Source of the DNA: Vanessa cardui
Lineage: Eukaryota; Arthropoda; Insecta; Lepidoptera; Nymphalidae
Assembly (NCBI RefSeq): GCF_905220365.1
Contig: NC_061140.1
Span: forward strand, 4,652,501 to 4,716,500
Direction of reading: 5' to 3'
Length of the DNA stretch: 64,000 nucleotides
The position numbers and the translations under genes were made by a program. Every line of letters begins with the position of its first letter. Position 1 is the first letter of the stretch. Shown piece after piece: positions 58,977 to 64,000 of this stretch. Below the pieces are notes generated by a model. The model was given only the letters and a program-made list of their open reading frames with translations, did no database searches and was not told the origin of the DNA.

Positions 58977-61040
58977 AGGTTACACTTGAGTAAGACTTTT
59001 TTTACATCAAAAATCTGCAAAAAGGTTTTAATTGGATTTGTGGGCTGGGAAAATCGTTCGTTGTGCAAGTATTTAACAAAATGTAGCTTGGTTGCTTTAC
59101 GTATTATAATTAACAAAAAAAAAATGGTTTCACTCTTGCTATTTGATTGACAAACCAACAAATAATTCCAGATAATCCTGTTAAAATTTATTGCTTATAT
59201 ATGTATATCCAATAAAATTACATTCAAAGCTTTAATTAAAACGAAGCATTAAAATTAATTGCAGATACCACTGATTGTTTAAATGATTTTAATTCGTCCA
59301 CAACTTTGTTTGGACAAAACAGCCATGTTGGATAAGTGATGACGTCACAATTATCAATATTTGTATTCATTGGTCATTGTTTGTAAAGTCTAATACTCTC
59401 TAAAATTATTTTTGGCTATTGCTCTTAAGTAAGTTAGAATGTCGTTTGAAGGCTTGTAAGCCGCCAAGCAATGTATAAATCGCTATGTTATCCTTATGCC
59501 TTGATCTATTGACATATAAAAGTTAAGTTAAAGTTATTTGTTAATTAATTGTTGATTTGTATGGATCACTCTTGAAATTAATCTTTTATATTTTTCCTTA
59601 TTAGTTAAGTTAAGCAATTAAAGTAAAATAGTTTAGAAATGTAAGATAAAGCTATAGCAATACTTCCGGTTCCAGTGTTGTCAGAAGCCTTAAATTTCCC
59701 GCCCAGGTATTGTTTTTTCTAATATCAATGAAGAGTGCGTATGGGTTTAAAAGTATGTACAAAAAATAAGCGAAATGTATGAAAATATCCAAATCGAAGA
59801 TTAAAAGGGCAATCGAGATAACAAAATAGGCGACTTATTAAACATCACTTTGCCTCGATATTGTACTGTTGCCAGTAGGTCGTCTAATTGATCTCAGAAT
59901 ACAAGCGCCTCAAGCTCAATAGCTGATATCAGCAGATATTACACTGATCGTTACCGCAATGGATCTAGTCGCCTTTATACTATCTCGGTTAAGCAATAAT
60001 CTTTGCAGGTTTAAAGGAGTTATATTCGTTGTTATTGGTTTTTAATTGATTTATTATTGAAAAAAAAAAAACAATTACTTAATCGTCACATCAGAAGACT
60101 TTATTTCACTAAAAAGATCGTATATTTGATTTGATATACAATGTATATGATCTATATATTTTATATTAAGAACAGTTTGTTTCTCTGTGCGTCAATCCAG
60201 TGGAAACTACTGCATGTATTGGTATGAAAGTATAGCCAATCTTAGCGGAATAGTCCGTAGATGATTATAGGCTATTAATTATTTAATATTATTATTGTTT
60301 AATTTCATTGACTCTTAGCTCTTTTTATTTGTAATGCCCTACTAAGCAGGCGAGATACAGCTTATAATTGATGAATAAAAGTATACTCATTTTTGATTTA
60401 ATTAGTTAGGTATAAATCTATCTTACATTATTTTTAATAAGCGACAAATGTATATATGTTTTAAATACAATATTGGTTTTATTAAAATAATTTAAGTAGA
60501 GAAGTTTCAAACAATAAGCGGATTTAACTGCATTTTTCTCGTACGAGAGATAGGATAGGAGCACGAGATAGATATTAATCTAGTTTAGATGAAGAGTAAT
60601 TAATTGCATAGTAAGAATTTATTATTACTAGACGCGGGAACAGTTTTTATACGCTTAATCGGATACATCCATTAATATTAGTATTACGAACTAAGGAAGT
60701 CGAGATATATTTTTAATTTTTTTTCCGAAGGTATACTGGCAATTCGCCAATATCTTATAGTAAGAGAATTTGGTAAGGTTTTTGGGAGATTCGACAAATG
60801 TGTTTTTATAGGTGTAGAATTTCTCTTTTGGAATTTTCATTTATTCAGCGCGTTCAAGCGTAAAAGTCGCTCGCACCACCGTGTTGGAAATATTTTTGGG
60901 CGCCGCGAAATATTTTTTGACAATGTCGCCGTTCCGTTTCACATTACGGTGAAAATTATTACGTTTCAAAGTAAACAGGATAGCATGTGTAGTTATGTTG
61001 TTAAATGTCTAGCTTCAGATAGTAAAATTCTATATTAATA
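58977..61040. other. AT-rich desert with isolated motifs
   Basis: A CRE-like palindrome TGACGTCA lies at about 59340. A GC-richer patch at 60850-60910 contains GCGTTCAAGCG and GGGCGCCGCGAAA. No gene was identified. Confidence 0.4.
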
Positions 61041-61041
61041 T

Positions 61042-61110
61042 TATATATGTGAAAGTAACTGTCTGTCGCTCTTTCACGACCGAGCCGCTAAACCACAACT
61101 CATGTACATT
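61042..61110 (-). repeat. Dispersed repeat family H, fragment
   Basis: TGTCTGTCGCTCTTTCACGA is the reverse complement of the phrase at about 53915-53935, followed by CCGAGCCGCTAAACC. Confidence 0.5.
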
Positions 61111-61198
61111 AGATACATATTATGTGTAAGTTAAAAAAAAACCTATGTATAAAAAGTATATAAAAAATGTATTAAAATAATTATTTGTGTGAATGTAT

Positions 61199-61226
61199 AT
61201 GTGCGTGAGTGTGAGTGTGTGCGCGC

Positions 61227-61263
<37 letters not shown>

Positions 61264-61271
61264 TGTGTGTA
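61199..61271. repeat. GT/GC alternating purine-pyrimidine microsatellite
   Basis: About 70 bp of GTGTGT with embedded GCGCGC runs, starting TGTGCGTGAGTGTGAGTG. Alternating purine-pyrimidine of this kind favours left-handed DNA. Confidence 0.9.
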
Positions 61272-61534
61272 CATATATATTATTATTATATTTTTTAAGA
61301 AATAAGTAAACTTAAAACTAAGCGGTACCTAGGTGTTATAGTTATATAATAACATAGACGTTAAGTAAGAGCGCCTCTTTCGCCAACAAACTGTTCAGCA
61401 GTTTGGCGATTTTGTGTAAAGTTGTTAATGTTATTATATTTGAAAAAAAAATTAATTTGGTATGAACCAAACATGAGCGGCCTTTATCCTTTATCCATGG
61501 AAGGATAAAGGCTACTTTTTTGCGTAGCACATGA

Positions 61535-61875
61535 CAATCAACACCCTAAAACACAAGCGAAGCCGTGGGCGACTACTAGTTAGTTTATATATGACTGGTA
61601 CTGTACTGTACTGTACGCATTTGAATTTAACAAAAAAAAAAAAGTTGTAGCCTAAATTACTCCTTATTATATCAGTTATCTGCCAGTGAAAGTCCCTTCA
61701 AAATCAGTCCAGCCGTTCCAGAGATTAGCCAGGACAGACAGACAGACAAAGACGCAAAAATTGTAAAAAATGATGTTTGGGTATATGTAACGTGTGTACA
61801 TATATATAGATATGTAATGAGTAAAAAAGGGCTATTTTAGTATTACAAACATTCCAATTTTATTATATGTTTAGA
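61535..61875 (-). repeat. Dispersed repeat family F, copy 3, plus adjoining tail
   Basis: 61590-61875 is the reverse of family F (CTGCCAGTGAAAGTCCC, AAAATCAGTCCAGCCGTTCC, then ATTCCAATTTTATTAT at the end). Before it, AACACCCTAAAACACAAGCG and AAGCCGTGGGCGACTACTAG is a phrase commonly attached to such repeats. Confidence 0.6.
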
Positions 61876-63603
61876 TTGGCTATCAATATTCTCTGACAAC
61901 TAATATTGATCGAAAATATAAAAGCGTAGCAATTTTAATGAAAATTTTAATATTTTATTAATATTTTAAATTAAATAAGAATTTTAATACGCCTTAAGGT
62001 TCTTGATCGTGACCGGTTATTAAGTCAAGAATGAACCGTGGGGTACCCTCCTAAGTGTCACGTAGAAGATTGACGACCGTAACGCTCGGTGGGCATGACG
62101 TAGGTTATGTCTCGGAGACGAGTACCCTTTTATGGACCCTATTCAAAGCGTAATTAGGTGGAAAATTGCTTAATCAATTGCTAACTTTACAAGTTGCCAA
62201 TTTATAATAAACTATGCATATTTATTATTTGCGTGTTCTTATTAAAAAGGTTTAAAATAGTTAGTTTTTTAATAAGAAAGATATGCAGATATTGTTGGTC
62301 CCGTTCAGTTATTGCTTTGCAAACCATCATCAGACGTTATAAGCCATTAATTATATAGTAAAACCTTCTCTGAAGCGCGCTGTACCTTTGATATAAGTTC
62401 GCCTCATTTATTAAAATCGATTACATATTTAAAGAATTTCTCCAGTTAGTTCGTCACGACTTCGGCTATGTGTATCAAAGACCTTATATCTGAAGATAAA
62501 ATGATCCACTAACCGTGTTACACTTCCGACGTCAAGTTACGTAAGGAGTCTATATCAGTCAGTAAGCCATTAATTAAAATCGGATCTCGCTTGCGGCAAA
62601 TTTCCTTAAAACGCTTAACTGATATTCACCCTAATCCATTTATAAATATAGACACGGGGTGAATAGGCAGCCTTGTATTCCTGGAAATTGTAATTTTAAA
62701 ATTGATATATCAATACTTTTACAAAAATATTTCAATATTATACTTTTTTGTATTGAATATATTTATCATAATTTATTTATCTAAAGGAATCCATTCATAT
62801 GGTACTTACTTATCAGTAATTAATTAAGGTTAAATCCTCTTTATCTAGAATTTTAAATTATGTATCTATTTTCCAACTTCAAAAGATGCAGTAACCATGA
62901 ATAGGTGGTAGCTATTATTTTATTTACCTCTGGATAGGACGACCCTACATCATATGTTACTAAGCAGCAATTTTTAGTATTGAGCCATCCAGTGTAAGTA
63001 GAGCTGATATAACATTTCAGTACGAAAGGGCCGCCATTGGTGATATATACACATGATCAATATTTCATATAGAGTCTATGATTATGGATCTGTAAAATTC
63101 CATTAAAAAAGTGTCAATAAAACTTTAATGAAAATATCCCGAATGAATACAACAAGTATGTTAAAACTAAGTAGATAAAAAAAAAACAACGTTCTTAATA
63201 TTTTTTTGTGTTATTACTACTCCTATTTAATACTTTTTTAGTGTGTGATTTTTTTTTTATTTTGGTTACGAGTTATATAATACGTAATGTAATCTGTTAA
63301 TCTCAGGTCAGGATGTGTATTTGCTTCGGTATCTAGAGTGGAAATACTGTATGTTTACTATGACTAACTTCTTTTTTTAAATCCAGATTTAATAATAAAT
63401 GCACACATACACACAGCCACAGATTAATATAAGTATGCATACTGATTTACATTTGCTTCGATAGTCACCAGTATATCCAATACTCAGAGATTTTTCACAC
63501 CTTTTATGCTAGCATTACTTAGATATTAGGTACACCGTAGTAGGTAAGGTCTTCCGTGTACATGAATAAAGTTTTTTTTTTGTTTGAACAAAGAAAATAA
63601 AGA
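61876..63603. other. AT-rich desert with one GC-richer patch
   Basis: 62000-62160 (GTGACCGGTTATTAAGTC, CTCCTAAGTGTCACGTAGAA, CTCGGTGGGCATGACGTAGG) is less AT-rich and non-repetitive here. It could be regulatory or an insertion. 62900-63080 may be a nearly erased SINE A. No gene was seen. Confidence 0.4.
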
Positions 63604-63637
63604 ATTAATGATAGTATGACAACATACTATCATTAAT
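63604..63637. repeat. Perfect 15-bp inverted repeat with 4-base loop
   Basis: ATTAATGATAGTATG, loop ACAA, then CATACTATCATTAAT. It is a complete hairpin in otherwise unremarkable DNA. Confidence 0.9.
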
Positions 63638-64000
63638 CATTACAAAATGCAATATTTTCTTATTAACTTAATACAAGGATTTTTTTAAAGCAATCTATGC
63701 TAGTAACGCGTGTTACTGAAATTCCACCGTATAACAAACATGGAACATTCATTTATAAATTCCATTCTGCTCGTTTTATTATAAATACAAAAAAATATGT
63801 ATACGAAACTTTTCCGTTACATATTAATATATAAATTGCAATTGAAAATATGACATTAAAAGCAAGTATCGAAGTATAAAGTTGAAAAATGATTGTGAAG
63901 ATAATTCGAGTAACACAAATTACGTGAGTAATTAATTTGGTAAAATTAATGATGCATTGAAGGATTCCCAGTATGGTTATAATGATAAAATTAGTCTTTA
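63638..64000. other. AT-rich DNA to the window edge
   Basis: No feature recognised. Confidence 0.5.

Noticed and set aside
1..64000. CRISPR array, prokaryotic operon or integrated virus
   Set aside because: No spaced direct repeats, no ribosome-binding-site-led gene runs and no viral structural or replication genes were seen. Intron structure and SINEs show nuclear animal DNA.

Overview
The window looks like nuclear DNA of a lepidopteran insect, most likely a butterfly. The background is AT-rich, the conserved genes are split by short introns with GT/AG borders, and two SINE families, a TA-flanked MITE, hAT-type MITEs and LINE pieces recur throughout. Species-level identity is inference and cannot be fixed from the sequence alone.

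The left half (1-30 kb) is gene-dense with alternating strands. It holds the 3' part of PIGO (+, GPI-anchor ethanolamine-phosphate transferase 3), ASNA1/GET3 (-, tail-anchored protein targeting ATPase), FKRP (+, fukutin-related protein) and DNAI1 (-, axonemal outer-arm dynein intermediate chain). All four were assembled exon by exon. Their summed coding lengths keep one frame and end at a stop: PIGO 367 residues in view, ASNA1 341, FKRP 496, DNAI1 740. ASNA1 and FKRP are divergent over about 0.8 kb. FKRP and DNAI1 are convergent, with poly(A) signals only about 25 bp apart. A tRNA-Thr(TGT) gene lies in the last-but-one DNAI1 intron.

The middle (30-38 kb) holds an unrecognised four-exon + strand gene of about 174 residues, divergent from DNAI1. 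Inside its first intron, on the - strand, is a second candidate first exon for DNAI1 (Met-Ala-Pro-Lys-Lys then GTACGT). An RFX X-box, a motif typical of cilia genes, lies about 140 bp upstream of it. About 205 bp around this exon is repeated in inverted orientation 6 kb away.

The right part (38-64 kb) has no recognisable protein gene. It contains many SINEs, a LINE 3' end, two copies of a palindromic element resembling a Penelope-type terminus, a hAT MITE with near-perfect 8-bp target duplication, a GT microsatellite and an isolated CpG-rich block at 44.7-45.4 kb. That block may be the promoter and 5' untranslated exon of a gene lying beyond the window.

The strongest points for a second look are the DNAI1 alternative promoter with its X-box and inverted duplicate, the FKRP orthologue that keeps its zinc-binding cysteines but lacks the usual acidic DxD motif, and the LINE whose reverse transcriptase frame is fused in frame to a PIGO exon across a retained intron.
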